Assembly: GCA_038093515.1 (NCBI GenBank)
Contig: JBBPSI010000184.1
Location: 1-48,776 of the forward strand
Length of the DNA: 48,776 nucleotides
From: Butyriboletus loyo
Taxonomy: Eukaryota; Basidiomycota; Agaricomycetes; Boletales; Boletaceae
Reading direction: 5' to 3'
The notes under the pieces were generated by a model. The model saw only the letters and a list, made by a program, of their open reading frames with translations, was not told the origin of the DNA and did not search any database. Shown piece after piece: positions 29,147-41,747 of this stretch (within the stretch, counting starts at the first letter, position 1; each line of letters starts with the position of its first letter). The translations under genes were made by a program, and so were the position numbers.

Positions 29147-30651
29147 GGTACCTGAGTTTGAGGTTGTGCCCTTTGAGCCAAACCTTATTCCCTACTTTCC
29201 AGGCATGGAACTTGGATGAGACCTGTTCCTTTATTAAATGTTGCACCTTCACATGAGCTTCTAAAGCTTCCATGCAGGCTTCTGTCAGCTCTGTTAGTCA
29301 TGACTTGAGGGCAGGAAGGAAGGTCTTTCCAATTGGTAGATAAGACTGGGGTTTGTAGCCTATTATCAAGGAAAACAGCATCTTGTTGGTAGATGAGTGA
29401 GGCATGGAGTTGTGGAAAAACTCTGCCATGGGGAGGAGTTTGGCCCAACATTTTGGGTATCCATTGCAGAAAATTCTAAGGTATGTCTCCAGCTCCTGGT
29501 TGACCTGCTCAGTCTCTCCATCTGTCTGCAGGTGATAAGCAGAAGACATGGCAAGGTTGTATTGGAGGAGTCTGGCCAGTTCTCTTGCAAAGGTGAAGGC
29601 AAACTGGGGTCCATGATCAGAAATGAAGTGGGAGTGGAGACCAAATCAGAGGAACACTGTATGGAAGAACAGCTTGGCAATGCCTGCTGCATTGATGTCC
29701 TTGTGACATGAAGAGTAAATTACCATCTTAGTAAGCCCATGGTCTACCATGACCATGACTTAATCATACCTCAGAGACAGGGGCAGCCTCATGATTTAAA
29801 TTCACAGAGACTTTTTTGAAGGGGCAGGTGGCTATGCTGCCCAGCAGTGTGAGGGGAGAAACCATGGGGTGAGTATTGACCTTGTTTGCCTGGCAGACCA
29901 CACACCCTGAGACAAATCAATGGATGAGGGAAGACATTCCAGGCCACCAGTAGTTGCATTGCACCAGGTTCTGGATGTGAAAGACACCACCATAGCCATC
30001 TGCAGTGCTCTTGTGCAGGGATCATATGAGATTGGTGTGGGCAGCTTCAGGAATATAGCACTTCTTGCAAAAATACAGCTGCTGCCCGTCAAAGTCCCAG
30101 TTGCCAGCATTCATTTTAGGGAACAAAGGCAAGTCCTTACAGAGGGCCTGCATGCACTGCTTGATCAGGGGGTCTCCAGGGATGGAGGCAGCAATCTTTT
30201 CAGCAAGAGAAAGGTCAAGCTTGCGAGTGAACAGTGTCTCAGGGAGAAGTGTGACCTCCTGATTGTCAGCTAAGATGTCCACCTCATCTCATCTGGATAG
30301 GGCATTGGCAGGACCCATCTGGGTGCCAGGAATATAATGGAAGAGAAGGTTGAAATCTTGTAGGAACATCAGCCATTGTGCTTGTTAGTGAGACAGCTTG
30401 TTGGGTTGGCAGAAATAGGTGAGATTCTTATGATCAGTTAGAATCTCCACCTGATGGCCCATTCCTTGAAGATAATGGCACCATTCTTCCAGGGCATGGA
30501 TGACTGCCAGGAGCTCATGGTCATAGATATCATAATTGTGCTTGGCAGGGGAGAGAGTCTTCAAGAGGTATGTGCATGGGTGCAGGTCACCATTGCCATC
30601 TTTCTGCATAAGTACCATTCCTATGGCAGTAAGGGAGGTATCTGTTATGAC
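29147..30651 (-). pseudogene. G3 pol: RNase H and integrase part
   Basis: The continuation of G3 beyond the G2 insertion. Reading the minus strand from 30651: end of RT and RNase H ([41 protein letters not shown]), linker (LADNQEVTLLPETLFTRKLD), integrase zinc-binding region, core (SSAYHLQTDGETEQVNQELE) and the start of the C-terminal domain. Frameshifts and stops are frequent, and CpG is strongly depleted compared with G1 and G2. At 30651 it is cut by the 3' LTR of element GA. The missing RT, protease, gag and 5' LTR of G3 are not found elsewhere in the window. Confidence 0.85.
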
Positions 30652-31107
30652 TGTTGCAATCACTAGAGTGTAAACTCCAAGCAAAAGCCACAAGCGATTC
30701 CACTGAGGTTGCAGTACTACACAGGTACTGGTGATGATAAGAGTAATAGCTATTGCCTTAGTCCCTCAACTGTTTCCAGTGAACAAGACAAGTGGTTAAA
30801 GCTAAGGTAACTTAGCCTGAACCACAAGCCTTTATATATTGTGCAAAACAGTGCACAGACCAAGCTGTGTAGGTGTGCAGACCTAGCTGTGCATGTGACA
30901 AACTACTATACATGGATAGACTAAGAAGCTAATAGAAATCAAAGAGAAGAGAAGTAAATGAAGATTAAGTACATGAGGTATGATGTTATAGGCTTTGTCT
31001 AGACCTGATCACATGTACTGTCTCATGATCATGTGTACAAGGTCATGTGACTTTGAAAGTTGCAACAACAAGTCCAAAAAAGCATATAATATGGTATTAT
31101 AACACTA
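30652..31107 (-). mobile_element. 3' LTR of Gypsy element GA (family A)
   Basis: On the minus strand the LTR begins TGTTATAATACC directly after a purine tract AGGGGGGG TAG (31108-31120) and runs to 30652. It is 456 bp, shorter than the solo family-A LTRs (492-501 bp). The promoter module is present (GGTCTGTGCAC, 12 bp, TATATAAA) and the motif is repeated in part (GGTCTGCACAC) 30 bp upstream. The left flank would give a duplication ATGAC; no partner was found, as the 5' LTR of GA is missing. Confidence 0.82.
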
Positions 31108-31459
31108 CCCCCCCTAGGACTCATATTCCAGACAAGTTCCTTGATAAGAGGTTCTGTGTTATGGACCAAAATCTTGAAATAATGAAGAAAACTCAAATAA
31201 AGTAAGGCCTTGAAGAGGTTGAGAGGTGGAAGGGTGGGCATGGTGATAATCTGCAATGACATCTTGCAAATTGCCCAAATTGGAAACTCATTCCCAAGTC
31301 CAATATGTTTCATTGTACCCTCTCCAGTACACCAAATACTCCAACTTCTTGCACTTCATCCATGAAGAGATGATGTAATCAACTTCAAATTCCCATGTCC
31401 TTCATCCATAACATTGACAGGGTCAGGACAGATAACAGGTTGCCCAACAAGGGTTTCCC

Positions 31460-31513
31460 GAAATATGACAAAGTCCAAACGCAAAGTTTGTTATAGGAGA
31501 TACAATTATAACA
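31460..31513 (-). mobile_element. 54-bp remnant of a family-A LTR inside GA pol
   Basis: The sequence GAAATATGAC...ATTATAACA is the terminal part of LTR-A as at 7560-7613. Its right end is the true LTR terminus and abuts the integrase frame at the LGD motif; its left end is ragged and joins the linker before the chromodomain. An LTR insertion followed by a deletion that removed most of the LTR and part of pol explains it. Confidence 0.7.
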
Positions 31514-34306
31514 ATCTCCCAGTTTGTATTCCAGTGCAGCTGATCATCTACTATCAGCCTGTGGTACCATTCTTTCCCTAGATTCCTCTGAAGCTTCTTT
31601 GACTTCAGCATGAGCCTTTCCAGCCATATGTGCAAAATCTCTGGCTAACATAGGAGAAGACTTTTCAAACCCAATACATGGATAATAATTACATGTAATA
31701 GAGAATGGAATAGTACGTGGCAGTAGAGAGGGAGTTATTATGATTGAACTGAGCAATTTTAATCCACTCAGCCCACATTTCTTGTTTTTTAGCCATGTAG
31801 ATATGTAAATATTGTTCCATTTCCCTATTTATCCATTCAGTTTGCCCATCAGACTGAGGGTGATAAGCCATAGAGATTTTCTGAGAAATGGCAAGGAGCT
31901 TGCAAAGCTCTGTGATAAAGTCCGAAATAGACTAAGGTCCATGGTCAGAAACTACCATAAGGGGAAGACCATGAATACACCAAACATTGTTATGAGTATA
32001 ACCACTAAATCCTCAGAAGAGGTAGTTGTCATACAGGGGATGTAAACCACTTCCTTAGAGAAACAATCAACTATCATACAAATGGCATCAAAGCTGTTCG
32101 AAAGGGAAAGTCCAGTTACAAAATCAACAGAAATATCTTCCCAGGGATGATTAGCCATGGGAAGCAGTAGAAGTTTTCCTGCTGGTGCATTTTGTTTACC
32201 CTTCATGAGGGCACATGCTTGACAGCTATCTACATAATTTTTAACATCCTTCATGACACCAGGCCACATTAAGTGTTGTGTAAGAAGATGTGCCATACAG
32301 GCTTGTCCCAAATGACTCACAATAGGGGAATCATGGCAAATGTTAAGTAGTTGTATTCTAAGTGCTTCTGGCACAAAGACTTTTTTCTTTTCATTAATAA
32401 ATACTGATTGCACTGAATTGAAGTAGAATCCTGGTTTTTCTTTTTTTTCTTTTTTGGATTCTTCTTGTAATGTATCATAAAATGAAGGAGAAAGAGTAAC
32501 ATTATTAATGAAAAGATTTGAAGGTAATACTGTAATGTTCATATTGAGATCTTGCACAGCATCCCCATGATCTGCTCGATGTGAAAGCACATCTGCCCTG
32601 CCATTGGTAGACCCTGGTTTATACACAAAGGGATAATTAAACTCTTGAAGAAGTGCATGCCAATGGGCTTGTCATCCAGACAATGTTTGCAGCTTCTTCC
32701 AATACTCCAAGTTCTTGTGATCTGTCCAGATCTCAAAACCTTCTCTTCCAATTAGATTGTTACACCACTCTTCTAGAGTACATATTACTGTGAAGAGTTC
32801 TTTGTTGTAAATTGGATAATTCCATTCCACAGCATCAAAGGAGTGTGAAAGGAATGTGCATGGTTGCCATAGATCATCTGATTCTTTTACAGAAAGAACA
32901 GCTCCTATTGCTATATCTGAAGCATCCATTTCTACCCTCATCTCCTTGTCATGATTTGGGTAGGCCAAAAGCAGCACTGTTGTGAACTTACTTCTTTTTC
33001 AGCATATCAAACACCAATTGTTCTTCTTTATCCCATTTGAAAGGAGTATCCTTCTTCATCAAATCATTGAGGGGGCAAGCTATTTCTGAAAAGCCCTCAA
33101 TAAACCTTCTATAGTAGTTGCATAATCCAAGGAATGCTTGAACTTGTTTAAGACATGTGGGAGCTGGCCAATCATGGATGGCATCCATTTTCTTGGTCTG
33201 CATCTCAACACTGTCCTTGGAAACTACCATACCAAGAAAGTCTACTTTATCAGAAGAGAAAACACATTTTTCTGGTTTTACAATTAAAACATTGTTCCTA
33301 AGGTGTTGAAGGTCTTCTTTTATGATATCCTTGTGTTCCACCTTAGTTCTCCCTTTCATAAATATCATAACATCATCAATGTAAATAATGATGACAGCAT
33401 ACATGTCATTAAATATATTGTTCACTATGTTTTGGAAAGTAGGAGGAGAATTGGTAAGTCCAAAGTACATAACAGTAGGTTCGTAAGCACTGATAGGCAT
33501 AACAAAAGCAGCTTTCCATTCATCTCCTTCTTTGATATGAATATTGTTAAAGCCCATCAGAGAGCTAACACAGTGAAGATATCAGCATCTTTAAGCCTAT
33601 TAATTAACTGCAGTATGAGGGGTAACAGATAGCCATTTTTAATGGTTCCATCATTTAGATAACAATAATCCATAACCAGATGCTTGTCACCAGTCTTTTT
33701 AGGAATAAAGAAAACAGGGGCCATCTGAGGAAACTTTGACAGTCTTATGTAACCCTTTTTTAATTCTTTATTGACAAAGCTTCTGATTTGGTTTTGTTCT
33801 TCATCAGACACCAGAATAACCTGACCCTTTTTTGGAATGAAATTGGGCTTAAGATCAATTGCATGATCTCAAGGCTTGTGCTCAGGCATCCTTTCTGCTT
33901 TGTCCTCAGAGAACATGTCCAAATAATTGTGGTAAGCCTTGGGCACTTTTTCAGCCACACCAGGCTCAATAGAGCAACAATTAGTGATGCTAGAAGAGGA
34001 AATAGTATCTGCAATTGCTTTACAATGAGGGAAACAATGGTTGAAAGAAATTTGTTTGAAATGCCAATCAATATCCAGATTGTGGTATGCGAACCAATTG
34101 TAACCAATAATCATTTGATGGGAACCTAAGAGTGAAATGTAAGCCTCAATAGATTTGTAATGTCCATCAATTTCCATAAATAGAGAAGCTTTATGCATGA
34201 TTTGACCAATAGCTCCTTTAGAGCCATCTGCATTAATAACTTCCATAGAAGTAGGTAAGGGAATAAGATTGATTCTTCAAGTTTCACAATATTTTTTGTC
34301 AATGAA

Positions 34307-34807
34307 TGTTATGATCTCTGGAGTAAATCCAAACAAAGTCACACAAAGTTCCACTAGGATTGCAGGACTACACAAAGTTCTGGCAGAGTTTATAGATTTT
34401 AGCAAAGTACCTTAGTCCCTCAACTGTTTCCAGCAAATAAGACAAGTGGTTAAAGCTAAGGGATCTTAGCCCAAACCACAAGCCTTTATATATTGTACAA
34501 GATGGCACACAGACCAAGCTTTGCAAGTGCACAGACCTAGCTGTGTGTGTGATAATCTACTATACATGGTTAGACTAAGAAGCCAATGGTGATCAGAAAG
34601 AAGAGAAGCAAACAGAGATTAAGTACATGAGGTATGATGTCATAGTCTAGACTGATGATGTCATGGGCCAGTCTGGACCATTACGTCATAGGCATTGTCT
34701 AGACACTGATCACATGTACTGTCTCACAATCACATGTGCTGAGTCATGTGACCTTTGAAAGTGAAAGGTGAAGTCCGAAAGCATGGAAATAATATAGTAT
34801 TATAACA
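34307..34807 (-). mobile_element. solo LTR, family A, in the GA protease region
   Basis: A 501-bp LTR, TGTTATGATC...ATTATAACA, with a perfect duplication ATGAA (34302-34306 and 34808-34812). The GA protease frame continues across it (GTF before, IDKKY after), so it is a later insertion into GA, not the 5' LTR of GA. It is the copy most similar to the GA 3' LTR. Confidence 0.9.
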
Positions 34808-34860
34808 ATGAAGGTTCCAGCAAAGCTTTAAGAGCGCAAGTTCACCAAGTAGCATTTGAC

Positions 34861-37800
34861 TGGTATGTAATAGTAACCAATAGAGAGAAATCACCACCAA
34901 ACATTAAAGAACTTTTTAGTGGAGGTTTATAATTAGAAATGTCTGATCAAGTATTCATTTGTCTTAGAAGAGAATTAAGCATGCTATTTGTTGATCCCAG
35001 TGCCAAGGTCCTTTGAGGAGGCCCTCTGACAGGATTTTCAGCTGTGATATTTTTAAGTACACTAGATAACAAGATTACAGGGAAATCCTCCTCTCCACAA
35101 GGCAGCAAAGTAGGGAGCTCCTCATCTTCACACAAGTGTGGCTCATTGTAGCCTTCTTGGCAATCCCCACTCAGGTCTTCCACTATCACACATTCCCACC
35201 AAGGCCCTGCAGCCATCAGCTTGGGGTTGAAATTCCCCTAGATCCCCACTGGTTCCTTCTTGGACCCCAGCATGTAGACAAGGACCACTGATGTGGTATA
35301 CTTCCTTGGCTACTGGCACAATGGTGTTACTCATAGTAGGTGTTAATGGAAGGGCTTGCCCATTGTCTAATGAAGATTTGGTATCTAAATGTTCACTTAC
35401 ATCTACAGAATAGTCTGAAAGCATTGATGGTAATGATGACAAAGAATTATGAAAACTAATGTCCTGTTCCTTAGGTATCCCAACATTAAGAGACTTCTTC
35501 ATTTTGAAGCCTTGGTGGCCTTGTCCTTTGCTTCACAGGCAAACATGTCTGCCCAATAAGCTCTTGCTGCTTCTCCCATATATGTAGCATGCTGAGATTC
35601 CTTGTTGTGGTGAATCCATTGCTGGTGGTATTAGCAAAGGCTGATCATGATAATTTGAATTACCAGAAGGGGTTGCTTCCTTCCAGTTACTTGTTGTGAC
35701 CAATTCCTGACTATAGGTCCTGTCATCCTGCTGCACTCATTGTTCTCATACCCATTGCTGATGAGATCAAGGGGCAGGTTTATTCTGACAGTTTGGGTTC
35801 TTGGGACAATCGGGCAAGATGTGCCCAATGTCGCTGCATCCAAAACAGGTCCTTGTTTCTTTCCTAGTATCAACAGCACCAATGTCCATGGGTATCCTCT
35901 ACCAGGCTGTGTTCCTACTGCTGTATAATGAGGTGATGGAGGAGGTCTGTTTGGAGCTAGATAACAAGGCAGTGGTTTCTGGTTTTGGAATGGCCTGTAT
36001 TGAAACTGGGCCTGACTTCCAATTCCTCTTTCTGAGTACATTTGTTCAAAAGTTCAGCCTGCCTTCTGATACTCATCTATCAACTGATCAAGATCCTCCA
36101 TGACCTCCTTGTTGCATGATAAGAAGACCTGTTTATAGATCTCCTGATTGACCACTTTTTTTAGCAGTTCAATTGCATGACTGGGTTCAGCCTCAGATTG
36201 TTTGTATAAAACACTAAAAGATATCTATGGGCACTTGTCCTTGTTGAAGGGCACAAAGCTTCTTTAGGGACTTGTGTACAAGGATATCAATTTAGAAGTG
36301 AGCCCATATTCGACTTTGAAGATGTTTCCACATGGGCCAAGCAAGGTCATTCTTCATTCCTTGCAAGTGGTCTTTTTCATCAGCCCACTGATCTTTATCT
36401 TCCACATAATCTTCCAAACATAATTGTGTGAAGTCTTTTTCTTGCCCCTTGATTTAGCTAAGTACTGCAACTGTATGTAATTTGTTGGTTTTCCACTTCT
36501 GGACCGACACCCAGACCTTTAATAAAGCCCACCAATGATGGAACTTCACTCTGTCACCATCCCATTCTCCTGGATCAGCAATATTTTTTGTAACATTTTC
36601 CTCTTTTTCCTTGGTAATCAATTGTATAAAGAGGTTGTGCATGACCTGGTCATCATACCTGACAGTGGCAGTTCCTGATGGTCCTCCTGATATCCTTTTA
36701 TCCTCAGGGGGAAATTCATCTGAAGATGTTTCAGAACTCAGTTTGAATTAGTTCCAAGTGTTATCATCCCAATTGTGTTCTTCTTGTTACACTGGAGTGT
36801 GAAACAACTAGCAGCGAGCGCTTGAATAGGGGCTCGAGCCTAATCAGGAGATGGCCAACTCGCGCAGACGACGCTATCGGGTTTCTGCTGAGCAAGTGTC
36901 TTCAAGATGTCGAGTGGTGGTGACCAGTCGAGATTGAGTAGAGACTTATCGGCTCAATCGACAGATGGGGTATAAGCTAGATTGCTAGGCACTTGGTAGA
37001 TGCGTAGAATTAGCTAGGGAAGGCATACTACGCTAAGTACGCTGGTATATATACAAATAGATATCGTGCACAGACCGAGCTGTGTGTGGCAGCAAAGGGT
37101 GGAGGGTTATGAGTTGTGTCGAGTCATAACCATGAAATGTGGAGCAGCAAAGTGCTGGTAACGAGGGAGCAAAGCTCCGGGTAAGATGGCGACATCGTCA
37201 ACGAATAGGAAGATCAGAAGATGAAGTGACGATGTCCACGAGGTGCAGCCCACAGGGCAAAGGGGACACGAATGGCGGAGCCCTTGGATACGGGTCTCAA
37301 TGTGAAGGTAAAGATGTGTCGTAATCTAATCACGTGCTAGTCATGTGATGTAACAAATGTCATTGGTTAAAGAAATGAAGGACGCGACAGCTCAGCTGTG
37401 GGTCTGGCCCGACGGGGCGAGAAGACAGGGGCTATCTCAGTGTAGTGACACTGAGATTTGCGGAATGACCGGGGAAGTGGATAATGTCCACTAGGCGACT
37501 AGGGAGCGGGCGATGGGCAGCATCGCAGGACAACAGGGGCGGCGGGTACGCGAGAGCGTGGGAAAACGAGTGGCTGGGTACGCTTAGGGGTAAAACTGTA
37601 ACACTTCTTCTTTGGGTGTGGAAATAGGAAACAAAAGCTTGGTGGTGAATTTGTATTGGTTGAAAGAGATAGTGATTGTATAGGGGTTTGTTTGTTTTTG
37701 AATGATAGCAGTGAAAACTTTGATAGTGAAAATGAGGTTGGTGACTAAGAGGATGTAGGTGGTGATGGCAGTGAATATGAGGATTCCGAAATAGTTCATT
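34861..37800 (-). pseudogene. GA gag, heavily decayed, split by a solo LTR-B
   Basis: Minus-strand remnants of gag upstream of GA protease. Recognisable are a core with GEWDGDRVKFHHWWALLKVWV (36540-36590), a stretch LCLEDYVEDKDQW, and a CCHC knuckle CFGCSDIGHILPDC at about 35850-35805. A Ser/Pro-rich linker frame (35502-35143) precedes the protease. The N-terminal part is split by solo LTR-B at 36785-37603 and resumes at 37609 with a hydrophobic frame (37799-37609) that I assign to gag only by position. Many stops are present. The 5' LTR that should follow to the right is not found. Confidence 0.6.
36785..37603 (-). mobile_element. solo LTR, family B, in GA gag
   Basis: An 819-bp LTR-B, TGTTACACTGG...AACTGTAACA, with a perfect duplication CTTCT (36780-36784 and 37604-37608). 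It is CpG-rich and close to B2 and B3. Promoter module on the minus strand: GGTCTGTGCAC, 12 bp, TATATATA. Confidence 0.93.
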
Positions 37801-38232
37801 TGAATAGTAGCTACTATGAACTGTAAAGTTCCTTACTGTCCCCTATCTTCCAAAGGAACTCTGGGGAAGTCTACAGCAAGTAGATTGTAAAAAGTATTTT
37901 TTGCTTCAAAGGTAATATCACCTTCTAAGCCTAGAGGTATAATGTACCATAACAGGTAACAACCTTTTTGCTACTTGGTAACAAATGATTACTACTATTT
38001 AATGATGCTCTACCTCCTGTGTCACCACAGGGACTAATGAAATAATATAAGCTCAGTTGTAGAGTTTTTGGGGATCCTACACCACTCTTCACAAATCAGG
38101 CATGACCCTGACATGGACTGTCACTCCAAAGGGAGGAAGACAAAGGTCTGACTAGCAATTCAAAGATGGTGCTTCCAAGGCACTCCCCTAAAGGCACAGG
38201 GGAAATGAAAATGAAAATGGGTGAATAGCCTG
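37801..38232. other. unassigned, no gene seen
   Basis: About 430 bp to the right of GA gag. I see no open frame with known motifs and no LTR end. It is where the 5' LTR of GA would be expected, but none of the LTR-A blocks occurs here. Confidence 0.4.
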
Positions 38233-38353
38233 GTGAATGATGCTAGATGGTAGTGAGAGTGAAGAACCCTGCTACAGGAAGAACCCAATCCAATGAAAAG
38301 CAAAGAAATAAAGAAAAGGGTGCGATATGATTGACTCCAAAGAGAAGTAGAGA
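38233..38353 (-). repeat. family-D repeat fragment D3
   Basis: About 120 bp match, inverted, the right end of D1 (about 5523-5643): the block with GCAGGGTTCTTCACTCTC and the CTTTTCTTTATTTC tract on the minus strand. The rest of the repeat is missing. Confidence 0.65.
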
Positions 38354-38879
38354 CCATGTACTATGTTTAATGCTGCAATTTATCTCATTCTGCTTTGATT
38401 CCTTAGTTCCATGTGTGATTCCATGTGTGACCATACTGTGCTTACCAGGCAGACTTGGTAAGGATTAGATTTTAGTAAGTGTCAAGAAAGGAGAAATAAG
38501 AAACATCATCTGCAAAACTGTCCTGGTCCATCAGCTACTCTTCCTTCCAACTTCCTGGATCACAGATATTATGGAAAATGAGCATGGCACCTCTACATGT
38601 GGTAGAAGTCTGAGGTTACATAAGTGTCTCATGAGATGCACAATTCAAATATTAGTGGCATCTTTAGAGACAGAAGGAACAGAGCATATCATATAATTTG
38701 TTTCAGTTTTTTATCTTGTATTTATTTTTATCTTTTACCTTTTTGTCTTTTGCTTTGTACTCTGGTGGTATGATCATAATTCTGGTTTGTTTAGTTTCTT
38801 TTTCATCGAAGCATGAGGGGATGTAAGAGAGCACTGGATGAATCCTGGGATTAAACTGATCTCCAGACTAATACTGGGG
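38354..38879. other. unassigned, AT-rich spacer
   Basis: About 525 bp between the D3 fragment and the end of element F. It contains T-rich runs (38700-38770) and no coding region or repeat that I recognise. It may include the 3' end of F, but no family-A to E LTR is visible. Confidence 0.35.
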
Positions 38880-41129
38880 TGGAATCGATTCATGGAACAC
38901 AGAACATGGTTATTCAAGGTCAAGATGAGCTGGTTCATCTTCTACCAGCTTGCCATCCTCTATTTCTTCTTGAGAAGTGAGATCATTGTCATATTGGTTG
39001 AATACTCCTATAACCAATGGTAAGGGGATAGTTCTTGGATGATAAGGGAGTAATCAGAATGTTGCATAATGCAGCCTTGAAATTGCCCCATCCAACTCTG
39101 CCAGGATATACAAACTGCCAGTCATCCTATGAAGAATGACCATTGGTCCTAAGTACCTTGGCTTTGTTTTCCAGTTCAACTCCTTCTTAACATGGGTATT
39201 CCAGATGAGTACTAGGGTTCCAGAACAGAAGTCATAATCCCGGATTCAGTTCTTGAATAAGGCTTTGAACTGCTTGACTGAGTTGAATTGAGCCTTGAGG
39301 ACCTTTGCTTCTATTGATTCAAGATCCTCTTGGTGTTTCTGTAATTGTCGAGCTTGAAATGCTATAAGCTCGGAAGTAGAGAAGAAATCAGCATCTGGAA
39401 GTGGCACAAGAAATGTCACTTTGGATATATTGAACAGAAATATTGGCTCGATTCCATGAGCCATGAAATAAGGTGAAAGACCAGTTGACTGCTGTATGGT
39501 CACCCATTCTGCCCAAAAGACAGAGTGCACTGTGTGTGGCCAGTGTAACTCATCTCCAGGGTTGTTTTAATGATGGCCTCCCAAACATCATAGTGATGTC
39601 TCTCAACAATCCTGTTGGCTTGGGAGTTGTAGGGAGAGATCTGGATACGACAGACATGGTAATCCACTGCCAAAACATCCATGACTTGTACAAAGCTTGG
39701 TCCATTGTCAGTAACAATCTTGGAAATGGCACCCCAATGACATAGGATGTCTTCAAAGCTAAAGGAAGCAAGGGCGGAAGCATTCTCAGAGTGAAGCATC
39801 CCCCACTCCAGAAATGTGGATAATGCACACCTTGCCTGGACTATGTAGCAATAGCCACTGGCCATAGGCATAAGCATGGTATCAATATGAACTTTGTAAA
39901 ACAATCCACCAATGAGCAGAACAGAAGGTGGAATATGAAGTTTCACTGTCTGATGGACCTGACACTCATGGTATGTTTTAATATACCACTTGACATCATC
40001 CACAAGTTGTGTCCACCAAAAACAAAGCAGCAATCCAGTTTGGACAGTGAAGACACCTTTGTGCCTGAGGTCATTGTGGGCCTCCTTCATGAGTCTGTAC
40101 TGGTGCTCCTCTGACACAACCAATTGATGCTTCCCATACACCTTGCAGCACCATAGGGAACATTGAGAATGAAGAAATGAAAAATGGAATTCAAAAATGA
40201 CAGAAACTCCTTATCAGAGATACCATCTGGGCACTCATGAGTCTTCAAGAAACCATGGATCAGATGAATCCAGGCATCTCGAGAGATTGCCTTTGGAGAG
40301 CAAGGGATTGTCTGATTGTTGACCTGTGTAATTCCATCAGTCAACCCAACAGGATATAAGAATGCCTAATAAGCACTGGGTGGAACCAGGTTGATGAAAG
40401 GTATCTAATGCAAATCCACCTGGGAATAATACACCAGATGGTATGGAGCTGATGGATCACAGTTTGCTAAAGAGAGGGAATAACAATCATTTAGTAACAC
40501 AATTGCGAAGAAATAGAAATTGTCCAGCCAATCATTGAAGTTATCCACCTTGGGGGAATCATCCTCTGAGGGAAGTCTCTGAGACAGACCATCTGTGCCA
40601 GTATGCCCTTCAGCAGGCACATGGACAAGCTTGAAGTGAAAAAGCAGTATTCCCATGATCCATTGGTTGATGGTCATGTTGGGCTGCAAATCTGGGTTAT
40701 TGATCATTCCCTTGACATATTTGGCACCCATCTCAACTGTAAGGTTAGCAACTCCAAAAATGAATATCTGGACTGCTCGCAAGGCACAGAACAATCCATA
40801 TAGCTCAAGCTTTGCTTGTGAATAGTGACTCTCAACCTTAGTAATTCTGATGGAGCCAAACCAACTCAGATAGCATTTTCCATCCTCACCTTTCTGAGAC
40901 AGAATTAACCCAACTGTGATCATGGATGTGTCAACAGCCAGGAAAACCTCTCATCTGCTCTCATAGTTGAGGCCTCAGAGTGCAGGGGACTTGATTATGG
41001 CATCTTTGAGATGCTGCATCGATTCCTGCTGGGAATCCCCTCAAGTAAAGGGAATTCCATTCCAGGTCAAATCAACCAATGGACATGCAAGCTTGATGAA
41101 ATCATGGATAAAGATTTGTAATATGCTGC

Positions 41130-41747
41130 TGTAGAGAACACATATCCTCTAGGTCACAATCGCTCCTCCACCTGGCAATTCAGCACTCACATGCATTACA
41201 AACAATCACTTCACAACTCACTTCCATTCCTCTTCCTCATCAAGTTCCATCCCATTCTGATATTTCTGTGGTCATCAAGGTTCCATGTCAAGGTTCTGTG
41301 TGTCCGGAAAGTGTTTGCAGGTAGGTTCCATTCTATTTGATCTTGTACTTATTATATCTGTTCAACTCCTATGACAACCATTATGATTAAATACATTCTG
41401 TCAATGATTTCCTTGACATTTCTATTTAGTTTTCATTATCCTTAGTGTTTCAAGTCATGGGAAATGCCCAGACTATAAAAAGGTTGTAACTATGACCTAA
41501 AATATTACTTTTCAACTCTCCTGCTTCTCTGTGCAATCTGCTAGTCACCTGCCATCCTTGTTCCTTGATCTTCAAGCCATAGCCAATGGATTCCATCCAT
41601 CCTCTCACATTTCCGTGTCCTCTCCAGTCTGTTCCATAGTGGAGGAAGTCTGGAATTTCGGGTTTTCTGTAAAGACATCAGTGGAAATGACCTTCCCTGG
41701 TGTTCATCTCTTTGTTTCCTCTCTACTTCTCTTTGGGGTTGATCATA
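41130..41747 (+). repeat. family-D repeat, copy D2, 3' truncated
   Basis: About 618 bp match D1 from its start (TGTAGAGAACAC) through the TATA-like CTATAAAAAGG to a point near GGGGTTGATCA, about 100 bp before the D1 end. It lies in the RT/RNase H junction of element F. The right end meets the TA target of mariner M2. Since element F resumes directly after M2, the end of D2 was lost before or during that insertion. Confidence 0.7.

Larger units (their letters stand above)
31108..34860 (-). pseudogene. GA pol: protease, RT, RNase H, integrase, chromodomain
   Basis: A second chromovirus lineage on the minus strand. From 34860 leftward: degenerate protease start (AGTFIDKKYCE after the solo LTR at 34307; the DSGA motif is not readable), IIGYNWFAYHNLDIDW, RT (QMAPVFFIPKKTGDKHLVMDY, MGFNNIHIKEGDEWKAAF, YIDDVMIF), RNase H (MDASDIAIGAVLS, YPIYNKELFTVICTLEEW, WTDHKNLEYW), integrase (zinc-binding CHDSPIVSH...CQACALMKG, VDFVTGLSLS, AYHPQSDGQTEWINREMEQY) and at 31310-31400 a chromodomain (YLVYWRGYNETYWTW). 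Between integrase and chromodomain about 100 residues of the C-terminal domain are deleted and replaced by 54 bp of LTR-A. RT is the best preserved part (189 codons open). No ORF3 follows the chromodomain; the polypurine tract comes at once. Confidence 0.88.

Noticed and set aside
30643..30651. TGTTATGAC at 30643 as the left end of the GA 3' LTR
   Set aside because: These bases read as part of the G3 RNase H frame (VITDTS) and the LTR alignment to the copy at 34307 starts better at 30652. The overlap is a chance similarity, so the LTR was set to 30652-31107.
34307..34807. This LTR as the 5' LTR of GA
   Set aside because: It has its own perfect duplication ATGAA and the GA protease frame continues on both sides, with gag further right. 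It is a later solo insertion.
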